A DNA stretch of 64,000 nt from NCBI RefSeq assembly GCF_026745355.1, contig NC_079209.1, forward strand, positions 46,696,880-46,760,879, given 5' to 3'. The position numbers and the translations under genes were made by a program. Positions 46,127 to 57,978 of this stretch are shown here, piece by piece; the stretch's first letter is position 1; each line of letters begins with the position of its first letter. This DNA is from Beta vulgaris subsp. vulgaris (lineage: Eukaryota; Streptophyta; Magnoliopsida; Caryophyllales; Amaranthaceae). The notes below the pieces were generated by a model. The model did no database searches, was not told the DNA's origin, and saw only the letters and a list, made by a program, of their open reading frames with translations.

Positions 46127-46543
46127 ATGCTCTTACCACTCTCTCTCTCTGGGGCGCATAGTTTTCTTCTGGCGATGCTCACTGTCTCCTCAAACACCGG
46201 CAACGCTCACTCTCTCCTCAACCTCTCGCGAGCCTGCGAAAGTCTCAACTTTCGGCCAACGCTTGCGAAAAATCTAGTAGGAAAGAATTTTATTTTTTTT
46301 GGATTTGTCATTTTTTGCACGTCAAAACCTTCTTTTCCCTCTTCAGTTTGCTTAAAGCTGCTTTAAAATTTTCATTTCCTTGTTAGATTCGTAACTAGAA
46401 AACGCTAACCCTAGAATTTGAATCAGGATTTTCGATTTTGCCTCTTTTTGCTCGAAATTCTTGATTGTTGGTGTTTGTTTTTGACGGCATGCTGTGCTTT
46501 TCTTCATTGTTAGGATTTCTCCGTCTTTGTATATGTAGGGTTT
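46127..46543. other. Unassigned spacer
   Basis: A 79-codon frame at 46127-46366 has no recognised domain and begins in CT-rich simple sequence. Not accepted as a gene. Confidence 0.35.
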
Positions 46544-47666
46544 TAATTTTTTCGGTTTTTTCACCATATACGCCTGACAATTTTTTTTTTTTGCATCATG
46601 TACCCTTTCGACTTTCGAAATTCACCATATATTCCTTACTTTTAAAAACTACATCCATTTACCCCTAATGACTAACGGTGTTAAACTCCGTTAGTCCTTA
46701 ACCCTTAATCACCCTCTAATCCTAATTAACTAACCTAACTAACCCTAACCCTAATACCCTAACCCTAACCCCATCCTCACCCCTAACCCCACTACCCCAA
46801 CCCCACCACTACAGTCCCCTTCCCCATTACTCCAGAAGCCCTCCCCCTCCGCCACCTGGAGCGCTGCAACCTCCTCCCCCTTCTGCTGCCCACGTCACCG
46901 CAACCTCCTCCCCATTGTGACACCCCGTAGCACCGTAAAATCCTTCCTCCACCCCCTGAAGTCTCCCTCACCTTCCTAGCAAACTCGTGCAACCCCATCC
47001 CTCTGCAAAATCGTGCAACCCCCCCCCCTACAAAATCGCGCAACCCCCTCCACCTGTCAAGTTGTCTTCTGTCAATCGGTGGCTGCGGGCTGAAATTGGG
47101 CTATTATCGGGGATGTGCGAGGATGGTGCGACGTTTTTCAGGGAGGTGCAAGGATGGCGCGAGGTTTTAGGTGTGCTGTGAGGGTGGTGCGAGGATGGCA
47201 CAACGTTTTTAAGGTGGTGCAGGGATTTTTAAGGGAGGTGCGAGGGTTTCATGAGTGGTGCGAGGATCGTGCGAGGGTGGTGCGATGATTTTAGGGGTGC
47301 TGCGAGGGTGATGCGAGGGTGGTGCAACGGTTTCAGAGGTGGTGCGAGTGTGGTGCGACGATTTCAAAGGTGGTGCGAGGGTGGTGCAACGATTTCAGGG
47401 GGGCTATTGAGGTGGAAGGGGGAAGGGCTGGGGTTGGGTGGTTAGGGTTATGGTTAGGTTAGGTTTAGGTTTAAGTTAGTTAAATTAGGGTTAGAGGGGG
47501 GTTTAAGGGTTAATGACTAACGGTGTAAGACTTCCATTAGTCATAAGGGTAGGTTGAGATATTTTTCAAAACGTCAGGGATATATGGTGAATTTGGAAAG
47601 TTGAAAGGGTATATGGTGCAAATAAAAAATTGTCCGGGATATATGGTGAAAAAACCGTAATTTTTT
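46544..47666. mobile_element. Long-TIR MULE, fold-back type, same family as 6420-7515
   Basis: The element proper is 46553-47657: cggttttttcaccatat...atatggtgaaaaaaccg, with a perfect 9-bp duplication taatttttt on each side. The TIR of about 140 bp contains ctaatgactaacgg. Telomere-like aaccctaaccctaa units (about 46740-46785) are mirrored by ggttagggttatggttagg (about 47440). The arms are C-rich then G-rich. ggtgcgagg-type units repeat at about 47120-47400. No transposase. Confidence 0.93.
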
Positions 47667-48511
47667 TATACTTCGTAATCTAAACTTTTGGGTGAGAAAC
47701 TTTCGTACTATGTTGTTCTCGTCACTTGGTAAAAAAGTTGTCATATGATCCCTCTATATTCTTCAGTATCATTCTTTTCTAAGCATGAATATTGGATCTA
47801 ATGCAATGTTCTATTCAGTTGCTAGGATTGTGTAAAGTTTTGCTGTTGGAATATGTGTAGGGATAAAATTGTGAAAATGTCCATGGAATCTATTGTTCTT
47901 GTGTAGTGCGTCGTAACCATGATCATTTGCTGCACTGATAGCAAAATCACCACTGAAATGTATCAACCATATACGTTACCAATGACTGAGTTATTCATGT
48001 GACATTTTCAGCTGCAGATCTAACCGCTTAAATAATTTGTTAAGTTTTGTGTTCGTCATATGTTGTTTTTGCAGACCCGCCCGATCAGATCGGGCTTTTG
48101 TCGTGAACACAAACGGGCAGACGTCGCCTGATCGGGCCCAAGGCGTTAGCATTTTGGGAAAAATCAATGGCGACCATGCGGTTTTCGATTTTTCGTTTTT
48201 AAGTTATCTTTTAGGGTTTTGTACGGGGTTCCTTATGTTATAAAAGGGCTTCCTGGTATTCATTATTTACACACAACTTTAGAAATACTTTTAGCCTCTG
48301 GTAAATTTAGGACTCCTTGTATTATTCTCTCTGGTATTCTCTATTATAGTGAAGAAGCTCTAATCCTCCATCGGTGGACTTAGGTCAAAAATTACTGAAC
48401 CACATAAATTCTTGTGTTCTTTTTTTGTTCATCTTTATTATTTTCTCACCTTTATTATTCCATTGATTTTGAAATGCATTAAATTAAACTACAACATCCT
48501 GTTTCTAACCA
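47667..48511 (+). mobile_element. Copia LTR, 3' part
   Basis: Contains a TATA-like ttataaaaggg (about 48239), then a leader with ctctaatcctccatcggtgg and gaaccacataaattcttgtg, typical of plant Copia R/U5. It ends before the primer-binding site. The LTR 5' boundary is not clear; the MULE at 46553 lies just upstream. Confidence 0.7.
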
Positions 48512-48512
48512 A

Positions 48513-48526
48513 CTGATGTCAGAGCT
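48513..48526 (+). promoter_or_regulatory. Copia primer-binding site
   Basis: ctgatgtcagagct resembles the tRNA-Met primer site tggtatcagagc and sits directly after the LTR end (ctaacca). Confidence 0.65.
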
Positions 48527-48667
48527 TGGTTGTTTAAGATCTTAGGTGTTTATAGAACAAGTTTGATTTTTGGATTATGTCAATGAAATTCGATATTGAG
48601 AAACTTGATAGGCAAGTAAATTTTGGCCTATGACAATTAGAGATGAAAGTCAACCTGATTTAAAGTG

Positions 48668-49440
48668 GTTGTCACTAGGGGTGTAAGTTATTTGGTTAAA
48701 AACCGAAAACCAAACCAAACCAAACCGAATTAGTAATTTGGTTTGGTTTATTTTTGAAATTCGGTTTGGTTCGGATTCAAAAAAATTATTTTTCCGGTTT
48801 TTCGGTTTGGATCGGTTTTGGTTTTGAAAAACCGAAAAAACCGAAATAAATAAACTGACTCCCAAGTCCAGTAGTCCCCGCGCCTAAAAACACAAAACTT
48901 GAAATAATAAATCTCAAGCCCAGTCCACTTATCTTTCGAAGTCCTAACTCAGTAACTCCTACCCAATACCCACGCCATTTCTCTCTCCTAAACTCAAACC
49001 CTAGGACTCTCCTCTCCTCTCGGCTCTCCCTGACTCCCCCACGCGGCAGCCGGCACACCGTTTCTCCCTATCTCTCTCTCCTCTCGCCGGTTGAAATCAG
49101 GTGTTTTAATCTGTGTATTTTTTTTGTTTATTCTTTTTAATATTAGTTACGAAAATATATCATTAATCTCTTTTTTTTTGTGTTTTTTTAATATTAGTTG
49201 CGAAAAATAGAAAATATATCATTAATCTCTGTTTGGATTTTGGAATATGAAAAAAATTTGGTTTGGTTTGGTTTGGATTTTGAAAGATAAAAAAATATCG
49301 GTTTGGTTTGGTTTGGTTTGGATTGAGTCGAATTTCGGTTTGGATTTAGTTTGGAAATTTCAAAACCGAATTTATTTCGGTTTGGTTTGGTTTTGACCTA
49401 AAACCAAACCAAAAACCGAACTTACACCCCTAGTTGTCAC
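48668..49440. mobile_element. hAT element, non-autonomous, inside Copia gag
   Basis: Element 48676-49432 (757 bp): taggggtgtaagtt...aacttacaccccta with a perfect 8-bp duplication gttgtcac. The sub-ends repeat ggtttggtttgg and complements. A CT-rich unique core (about 48980-49095) may be a captured promoter or leader. Same terminal family as 43903-44434. Confidence 0.95.
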
Positions 49441-49910
49441 AAGGCTCTAGAAGGTGCATCCAAAAAGCCTTCGTGTATGACGGATGATAAGTGGGAGGAG
49501 ATAGATTTGAAGGCACTCTCATCGATTCATTTAAGTCTTTCTAATGAAGTTTTGAGAAAGGTTGCCAAAGAGACGACTGTTGCGGGTTTGTGCTTGAAGT
49601 TGGAGTCACTTTATATGACAAAGTTTGTGACCAACCGTCTACTACTAAAATCTAGACTTCATGATCTCAGTCTAGAAGAAGGTAAATCGCTTGCGTCTCA
49701 TTTAGACGAATTCTTCTCTATAATTATGGATTTGAAAAACATTTATGTTGAGATCGATGATGAGGATATGGCGATTAGGTTGTTGTGTTCTTTACCACCT
49801 TCGTATAAGCACTTTCGAGATACCTTATTATATGGTAAAAATGATTTGAGTTTGCGGGATGTTAAAGAGGCCTTAACTCAGAGAGATTTAATTGATAACA
49901 AATTGGTTAA

Positions 49911-50212
49911 TAAGGCCTTGTTTGGTTGACAAAATAAATCATGAGAAGTGCAAATTCCTAGGAAGTAGAAGTATATGAAGTTGTTTGGTTGCCAAAATCA
50001 TGGGAACTTGCACTTCCTAGAAAGTTCTACTTCCTCCAAAATGGAGGAAGTTACTTACCTAGGTCCCCCTAGGTAAGTAGAGCTTCCCATAGGAAGTTCT
50101 ACTTCCCATTATCAACCAAACACAATTTTAAACTTCCTAGGAATTTCAAATACATGGAAAAAATAACTTCCTAGGAAGTATGACTTCCTATATACAACCA
50201 AACAAGGCCTAA
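49911..50212. mobile_element. Tourist-like (PIF/Harbinger) MITE inside Copia gag
   Basis: Element 49914-50209 (296 bp): ggccttgtttggttg...caaccaaacaaggcc with a taa target triplet on both sides. Internal palindromic phrases based on aacttcctaggaagt. Confidence 0.88.
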
Positions 50213-50409
50213 ATCTAATATGCTCACACAAATGCTTTGGTTGCTCATGGTGGAAAGAATTAAGGCAAAACCTGTAACTATTGTCATGTGAAGGGTCATA
50301 TCAAATCTGAGTGTTGGAAATTAAAGAAGAAAAATGGAGAAAGGTCCAATGAGGATCAATCTGCCAATATTGCCGACGCTGTTCTTGATGATGATCTTGC
50401 ACTTTAGGG

Positions 50410-51022
50410 TTACAAGATTGAGGGCTGTGGTTTCTACAATCTCTTTATATTTAGGTGTCCTCTTGAGATCTCTTGGTAAAACGAGAAACCGGGTGGATTT
50501 TTTTTTCTGGAGTCTATGATAGATTGTTTTTGGGTTTTTAATAAATTAGCAATCTTGGTTATGCATTTGATATTTTTGTTTTCTAGTTATGCTATTTCTT
50601 ATCTCAAATTTGGTACTTTTGTGTTTATTAAGTATAATTGCAATTTGGAAATTATTGTTGTCATTCAGTTTTTAGAATTACCTTTGAGTTTGTTGTTGAG
50701 ATAAAGAAGTATTTGAAGAGAGGTTGGTCAATTTGAGGAAGCATGACTGGCGTTGATGACTTTATACTCTCGATCTAGGCCATGTGATGGTTTTGTATAC
50801 TGATTTTTGTGTTCGAAGACGCATCGGTACAGAATTATAGAAGATGTCCGTTTTATGGATTGCCTACAATGGGTATATAGGCTTATGAAATTTTGTTTAA
50901 GGTGGAGGTTCTATGGTTTTTCGGTGAGTATCACTTTTTGGTTTAAGGTGGAGTTATCTTGTTTCATCGGTTTTCAAGTCAAGGTGAAGATTTGTTAAGT
51001 TTTGTGCCTTGAAAAATCGCCT
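50410..51022 (+). other. Copia downstream remnant, uncharacterised
   Basis: No pol domain seen. aaggtgga phrases near 50900-50985 could be from the region before a 3' LTR. Confidence 0.35.
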
Positions 51023-51287
51023 TATATAGGGGCTAGATCACATGAGAATGCTCCTTACATGAGAAATGAGAATAAATCTCAACCACACGATTGGATTAAA
51101 ATTAGTGACAACACTTGTTCATTAGAGTTAATTTTTTTTTGAATTTTTTTTTTCTAATATTCTTTTTTTTTAGTTACATCACTTTTTCGTTAGAGTTACA
51201 TCACATCTTCATAAGAGTTATAGCGCGTAAAATTTATTCTCATTTCTCATGTAAGTATGTATTCTCATATGAACTCACTTCTATATA
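51023..51287. mobile_element. MITE with about 55-bp TIRs
   Basis: tataggggctagatcacatg and ttacatgagaaatgagaata on the left are mirrored by tattctcatttctcatgtaa and catatgaactcacttctata on the right. MULE-like in style; no clear target duplication. Confidence 0.8.
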
Positions 51288-52146
51288 TATATACACGAGG
51301 AATAATATAACTACTTTCATAATACTACTTTTTTTTTATTATGTTTGGACAATATATTAATTTGTAATTATAAGTTTCCAGATTTTTAACTGATAAGGAT
51401 GTTTTTGGGTTCTTAGTGAGGATTCTATGATAAGATGAAGAGTTCTATCAAATCGGAACCTATTGCAGGTTAATTCGATTTGATTTTACGAGTAGACACT
51501 GTCTTTAAGAATGTGGGGATGATAAAGGAAAATCCTCTCCCAACACGTAAAAATAAAAGTCAAATGAAAAAGCCATCCAAAAATTATCTATCAAAATTTA
51601 TAAGGATATACTTCGGGAATTATGCAAGGAACATTGGACCAAAATTTTTCTTTAATTTCTTTGTCTTGTTCACACTTAAGAAACCCTTCCTATCACATTA
51701 AAAAAATTCTTGCTTTATTTAATCAGCCATTTGACCTCTGGTGCAGGTTTCACGTTATTCTTAGCTTTTAGACTAACTTATTCATGCCTAATGTCTTAAC
51801 TTATTAGCTTGCGCACCTGCATCAACGATCTAGTAATAGACCGCTTACCTCCAAAAGAGTTAGATCCTCTCTATTAATATTAATTTTTAAACAGTCAATT
51901 ACTTTTAATTCGTTAGTTTTGTGACTTTTGCAGTCATTTTAAAAAGTTGCAGATTAGTGCATTTTTGAACACATTACATTAGTAATTTACTCCGATCTGA
52001 TCAATTTATTTTGGTGCGTAAAAGTAAAACACAATATAGAATAACCAAAATCACAAAGGTAACTTTATGAAAATAATTGATTGTACATCAAGATGGCATA
52101 TTGGGAAAATTAATGTCCTGGATCAAGCTAGAGATAGCAATATATA
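51288..52146. other. Unassigned AT-rich spacer
   Basis: Nothing recognised on either strand. Confidence 0.4.
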
Positions 52147-52290
52147 TAATAATGGTTTTTTTTTTAATCCATATGAGCCACGAAGGCAGTACAAAGTATA
52201 AAGAAGGGGAAGGGGATTCGAACTTGTGACCTGTCGTTCACATCACCTCAATCTTAAGTAGTAGGCCAAGACATCCTTGGTTTAATAATG
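52147..52290 (-). mobile_element. tRNA-derived SINE
   Basis: Element 52155-52282 with a perfect 8-bp duplication taataatg (52147-52154, 52283-52290). The tail appears as a T run at 52156-52165. On the minus strand a B box ggtcacaagttcgaatcc (about 52231) and an A-box-like tggcctactac (about 52268) are in order. Confidence 0.85.
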
Positions 52291-52869
52291 AAGTATTTGA
52301 TAAATAATGACTTTTGGGTAACCTTTTCATTGACTTTTATTTTTATGTGGCAAATAACCAATGAACATGTGGATTTATGGATAGCTAAAGAATCATCTTT
52401 TCGACAAAAGCAAGAATTGGTCGTACTAGCTTCTAGCTGCTTATCGAGTTTCCCTATTCTGTAGGGGACACATGCTCGCGTGCCGCTATCTTCTCCTCTC
52501 CTTCTCTCCTCACTCTTTTACAATAAACCTTATCTTGAGACTGCCATGAATATTTTCATCCATGATAAGCCCTTCTTTCTCTATTTATTTATTTTTTGCA
52601 ATTTTTACTTTGTTTTCTCGCTTTTTACGCTATAAATTTGTTCTCAATAAGTTTCATATGTTTGATGGCTTTAGTCCCCCTATATGAGTATTGTAGTAAC
52701 TCCTTCATAGTGGGTTTATTAGTTTGGTTTCGTTGTCTGTTAGCTGGGTTTGGATCCTGACTCCAGTTAAAGGTTGATTTGTTGATATAATTCTATACGA
52801 GATTTCAACGATGTTACTTCACATATAATAGGTTGAATTAACTCTAGTTCTACTTTTAAAATATATCAC
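52291..52869. other. Unassigned spacer
   Basis: AT-rich. No LTR or gag of the following Gypsy element is visible, so that element is truncated at its 5' side. Confidence 0.4.
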
Positions 52870-55800
52870 ATCGTTAGACTCCATCGTAGAAGACTGGATC
52901 AAACATCGATGTGAAAGAAGGTATTTATACGGGAATAGACCCGACCGTGATGGTGCATCGTCAAACGTCGACAACGCTATTCGCCCAGTCAAGCAAAAGC
53001 AGAGAGCTTTCTCGACCGAGAAAAAAAAAGCAATTAAGGAAGAGGTGGATAAGCTATTAGCGACTGATTTCATTGATCCATGTGACTATCCTGGGTGGCT
53101 GGCTAACGTTCTGATGGTTAAAAAACCCAATGGCCAGTGGAGGATGTGCGTCGACTTCACAAAATTAAATAGAGCTTGTCCAAAGGACTGTTACCCTCTA
53201 CCTAGAATAGATCAACTGGTGGACTCCACCAGCGGACATGTGTTGCTGAGTTTTATGGATGCATTCTCGGGGCATCACCAGATCAGCTTGTTGAACACGG
53301 ATCGAAAGAAAACAGTGTTCATAACGGACAATGGGGGTATATAATTATAAAGCCATGCCTTTCGACCTCAGAACTGCAGGGGCAACATACCAAAAGCTGG
53401 TTGACAGGGTGTTCGCGAATCAGGATGGGAGGAATACGGAGGTTTATGTGGATGATTCCATAGTAAAGAGCAAAACAGACCGCGAGCATCTACCCGACCT
53501 AGAAGAAACAATCCGTAAGAAAGTACAAGATGAAGCTCAACCCAAAAAAATGTGTCTTTGGGGTAAGAGCCGGGAAGTTCTTGGGATTTATGGTAAGTAA
53601 ACGAGGTATTGACGCGAACACGGACAAGGTTCGGGCAATCATGGATCTACCTGAGCCAAAAGGCATCAAGGATATTCAGAGGCTGAAAAGAAGAATGACC
53701 GCTTTCACGCGATTCATCTTGAAGTCGGCCGATAAGGCTCTGACGTTCTTCACTTTGTTAAGAGGCAACAAGAAATTTGAGTGGGGAGCTAAGCAGAGTG
53801 AAGCCTTCTCGGCAGTCAAGGAGAACTTAAAGAGTCTGCCAACTATCTCAAGGCCTAAGACTGGAGACACGCTGCAATTATATATCTTGGCCTCTCCCAG
53901 AACAGTCGCAGCTGTGTTGTTGGTGGAGAAAGAGAAGAAGCAGCAGCCCATATATTTTGTCAGTCATATCCTTAACGGTCCGGAGAGCTGCTACCAGATG
54001 ATAGAAAAAATGGCACTGGCGGTCGTCATAGCGGCAAGGAAACTAAGACCCTATTTTAATTGTCATACTATTCAAGTCCTGACTAATCAACCACTAGAAA
54101 AAGCTCTACAGAGAATGGACAGCTTAGGCCGTTTTACTGAAATGGGCCGTCGAATTATCAGAATATGATATCCAATATAAGCCGAGAACCGCTATCAAGG
54201 TGCAGGCATTGGCGGATTTTATAACAGAGGCATGTGAATTAGAAGAAGTAGATGAGAAGAAGTATGGTTGCTCGAAGTTGACAAATCTTCTGCAACAAGT
54301 GGGGCAGGTGTCGGGATCGTGATGACAAGCCCGGAAGGGAACACCTATGAGTACGCGATCAAGTTTACATTCCCGGCATCAAATAATGAATCAGAATATG
54401 AAGCAGCTATTGCCGACCTCAAAACGTGCATAGCAGCAGGTGCAAAAAATGTATCTTTGAAGACGGACTCGCAGTTGGTGAGTGGTCAGCACAGTGGAGA
54501 GTTTGAGATACGAGAAACAAACATGCAAAAGTATGTCGAAAAAGCCAAGGAAGCAATCGCCCAGCTGGAACATTTTGAAGTTCAAGCCATCCCTAGGGCC
54601 GAGAACACAAAAGCAGATGCAGTGTCAAAATTTGCTAACTCAGATTCATTTAACATTGAGAGAACTATGATAGTCGACATCCTAAAAGAGAAGAGCATCA
54701 CTGAGAGAACAGTTGCCGTCAATAGCATAAGTCAACAAGGAGAATGGTTCACTAAACTAGTCGAATACAAACCGACAGGAGTGTTCCCAACAGATCAGAT
54801 GTCCGCTAAGAAACTAAAGCGACAAGCAAACTGGTATATAATATACCAGAATGAATTGTACAAGAAGTCGTTCAGCCTACCCTTACTAAAGTGTGCAACA
54901 ACAGAGGCCACGAGGATAATGGAAGAAATACATGAAGGGGTTTACGACAATCACATAGGAGGGAAGGCTCTAGCGTTGAAAATACTAAGAGCGGGTTTTT
55001 ACTGGCTAAGTATGCTGGCGGATGCCCAAATTTATGTGAAAAGGTGTGATAAATATCAGAAGTTTGCCCCCGTGATAAATAGACCAACAAATGATTTGCA
55101 ACCCATTTTATGTCCGATACAACCGCGACTGGAGGCAAACGATTTCTCATCGTTGGAATTGACTATTTCATGAAATGGATAGATGGCAAGCCGACAGCAA
55201 AAATAAAAGCAAATCAGATACATAAATTAATTCATCTGGCAAAACATCGTGACAAGATTTTGTATCCCTATGGCCATCGTCTTTTACCATGGCGCACAAT
55301 TTGACTGCCGACCGATACAAGCTTTCCTCACAGACTTTAGGGTTAAATGCGCATACTAAGCGGTATGCCATCCTCAGAGCAACGAGCAAGCTAAGGCCGC
55401 TAACAAACAAATACTGACCGCTCTCAAGAAAAAGCTGGATGAGTTCAAAGGCAGGTGGACCGAGATGGTACCGACAGTACTTGATAAGTCATATTTATAT
55501 ATAGTTTTTAGGTTCATTTATGTTGCATTTTAGAACATTTAGTTTCATATTTATGTTCATTGTTGCATTATATTCTTAAGTTGTTCTTTTCTACTTCTAT
55601 ACGGTATGTTTTCTTGTTTTTGATGAATTTCAGGCATTGAAGACGTATTTGGAGTATGATTAGCTAAGCTTAAGGATTAGAAGCACTTGGAAAGACGTTA
55701 CAATGCATAAGGATCGTTTGCATGTTTCATCGTACGAATTTGAGCGAAAACGAAGCGGAAAATCATTAGAAGAAATATGAAAAAAGAGTCATGTCTACTC

Positions 55801-57260
55801 TTCTGATCATCACTTTTGATGTGATCCTTAAAATCGAGTAATTCCAGCAGATTTGGAAACTATACTTGAAGAGCTTTCCAACGATAGGTGGCACGTCCCG
55901 AGGATACTTCTAGTCAAGGAGTTATGCCTTCCGGAAGATTGCATTGTTTCTGCTAGAATCTGCCACGCGTACGTGCGGATCACTAATCCGCCTTGTAAAT
56001 TACTTTCCTAGTCATATTAGGTTAAAAGATATTATTGAGATTAGTTTTCATGCTTTTTCTCTCTCCTCCCCTCTCACGTTATTTTTCATCTTTAGGTTTT
56101 AGTTTTCTCTCTTCCTCTTTTTCTCTCTAGTTTCTAGTTGTAAACCCTAGTTTTTATTCTTCTTCATTAATTCATGAATTCTATTAGTTTCTTTCATTGA
56201 TTTCTTTAATTATGTTTTCTTTTATAGTTTTAGATTCATCTTTTATTTCATGTTGAGTAGTTTTTATTTCTAGGGTTTGGGAATCCATGTTTATATGATA
56301 TGATTTGATTGATATTATTCATGGTTTGATTAGTTATTGATTTCTCTAATTGATTAGTGTTTTATTGTTAATCTTGCAATCTGATCAATTGTCTGTTTAT
56401 ATATTGCTAATATCGAGTCATAGATCGAGAGATAGTACCCTTTAGAGGCTTACCTACAATTAGCAAATTTGATTATGTTGAGCGACCGTACTAGCATATG
56501 TTGATTTGAGAGCGTTAAGTGCCTGACCAAGGATTAACCTGTGCTCTAGATATATGATTAATTGAAACTGTGATAATATTTTGATAGATTTAAGTATAAA
56601 CATGGTGAACCATTGCCCTAGATCTTTTTAGTTTGATTTTCGTAGTTTGATTAGTTTAGAACTTTAATTCAATTATTCTTGATCTTGTTTAGTTTCTCCA
56701 TACCTTAGAAATTATATTAAAACGACCATCTCTCTGTGGATTCGACCCTACTTACCCTACTACATTGTTAGAAGGTTTTGCAGGAATTATTTTTGACGGG
56801 TGTACGACAGCCTATTAGTACTGTGGGCGAATAAAACAACAGAGAAGGAAGCAATAGGGGAAAGTCCTTTCAAGTTGGCCTGTGGTGCAGAAGTTGTGCT
56901 ACCGGTAGAGGTAGGGCTACCCTCTTACCAGATGAAGCAGAAGATCCTAGAGTAAAACGATCAAGCACTTGGGGAAAATTTGGATTTCCTCCCAGAAATA
57001 AGGCTAATGGCGGAGCTAAAAGCAGTGGCGTATATGGACAAAATCAGTAAAGCATACAACAAAAGAGTCCTGGAAAGGCCATTAGAGGTTGGTGATTTAG
57101 TACTGAGAAGAACGGCCGCCACGGGTAAAGCTCATGCTGAAGGAAAGCTGACGGCTAACTGGGAAGACCCTTATGTCATAGCCAAAAGGCTCGCTCCAGG
57201 CTCCTACATTTTGAAGAACATGGAGGACAAGGAGCTAAAAAACTGCTAGAATGCTAGCAT
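52870..57260 (+). pseudogene. Ty3/Gypsy Tat-lineage pol: RT, RNase H, second RNase H, integrase
   Basis: Plus strand. A frameshifted start (GIDPTVMVHR then VDNAIRPVKQK) leads to RT with GWLANVLMVKKPNGQWRMCV, DFTKLNRACPKDCYPLPRID and YVDD (53447). A frameshift near 53520 follows. RT-linked RNase H: LNPKKCVFGVRAGKFLGF, QQPIYFVSHILNGPE. After 54168 comes a second, archaeal-type RNase H (GAGVGIVMTSPEGNTYEY, NNESEYEAAIADLK, KTDSQLVSGQ), diagnostic of the Tat clade. The integrase zinc finger (EIHEGVYDNHIGGKAL, CDKYQKFA) and core (FLIVGIDYFMKW; then AQFDCRPIQAF and SNEQAKAAN in shifted frames) supply D, D and E. A solo LTR splits the core at 55482. The C-terminus resumes with GESPFKLACGAEVVLPVEVG and ends NASILKKYYV. 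Gag and protease are missing. Several frameshifts make it inactive. Confidence 0.92.
55477..56822 (+). mobile_element. Solo LTR inserted in the Tat integrase
   Basis: LTR 55482-56817 (1336 bp): tgataagtca...agcctatta, flanked by gtact at 55477-55481 and 56818-56822. The integrase codons on either side join in phase across the site when one gtact is discounted. Near its end is ctgtggattcgaccctactt, a common plant LTR motif. Its relative lies at 16601. Ends are defined by the duplication rather than by a perfect TG...CA. Confidence 0.88.
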
Positions 57261-57403
57261 CTTAAAAAAGTATTATGTGTGAAGCGATATGTAATCAGTC
57301 GAGAGCCACGTTTGTCATATAAATAATACAAATATCCGCAAGCGTTCCATATATCTTATTTCTTATTTACATATTAAAACCGTATTGATGTTAAATTGGA
57401 CAA

Positions 57404-57690
57404 CGGCCACATAACATGCCCAGTGCAAACATAGCCAAATGACAGGCTCTAAGCACGCTAACGGCCATATTACAAGGCAAGTGCAACAAAGCCAAATGAC
57501 ATGCTCTAAGCACACTAACGACCATTTAACAGGCCTAGTGCAAACATAGCCAAATGACAGGCTCTAAGCACGATAATGGCCATATAACAGGCCCAATGCA
57601 AACAGTCAAATAACAAGATTTAAACATACTAACGACCATATATAACAGGCCTAGGATGATAACAACCATATGACAGGCCTAACGCAAACA
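57404..57690. repeat. 58-bp tandem repeat downstream of Tat pol
   Basis: Units begin at 57404, 57462, 57519, 57577, 57633 and 57663 with cggccata-like starts, and contain agccaaatgacaggctctaa. The last two are partial. Confidence 0.9.
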
Positions 57691-57978
57691 ATAATTGGCT
57701 AAATGTAAAAAAGTTGTTAACGACCTAAAATTGCAATGATTACCAACGAATTGACATTTTGTCTCAGACACATTAGTCGCAATAAAAAGAGAAAACATTG
57801 TATTACGAATTACTGGCATGGCGGCCAACTACAGGCAAAAACATAGGCAGCCATCAGAAAACGCAATTAAAAATTTGTAACAGTAATTGCACTAACAGTG
57901 TACACCCCGATAATTCCCTCTTTTCAGAAATACCTTTTCAATATAAAACTTAGAGAATTACCAACTCATTATCGCCCG
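57691..57978. other. Tat 3' non-coding region
   Basis: No gene; lies between the tandem repeat and an LTR. Confidence 0.4.

Larger units (their letters stand above)
48577..50409 (+). pseudogene. Ty1/Copia gag (UBN2-type) with zinc knuckle, interrupted
   Basis: The frame starts MSMKFDIEKLDR at 48577. TGA replaces a usual TGG after NFGL, and a TAA follows before the hAT insertion at 48676. After it, 49441-49929 is open: CHKALEGASKK, DKWEEIDLKALSSIHLSL, LESLYMTK, LLLKSRLHDLSLEEG and LLCSLPPSYKHFRDTLL. These are the plant Copia gag (UBN2) blocks. A MITE (49914-50209) then splits it, and downstream comes the nucleocapsid zinc knuckle CNYCHVKGHIKSECWKLKK (CX2CX4HX4C complete, about 50271). A stop lies at 50407. 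Protease, integrase and RT are not recognisable downstream, so pol has been lost. The nucleic-acid-binding gag packages element RNA. Confidence 0.88.

Noticed and set aside
46127..46366. 79-codon frame with a serine/leucine-rich start
   Set aside because: Begins in a CT microsatellite and has no recognisable homology.
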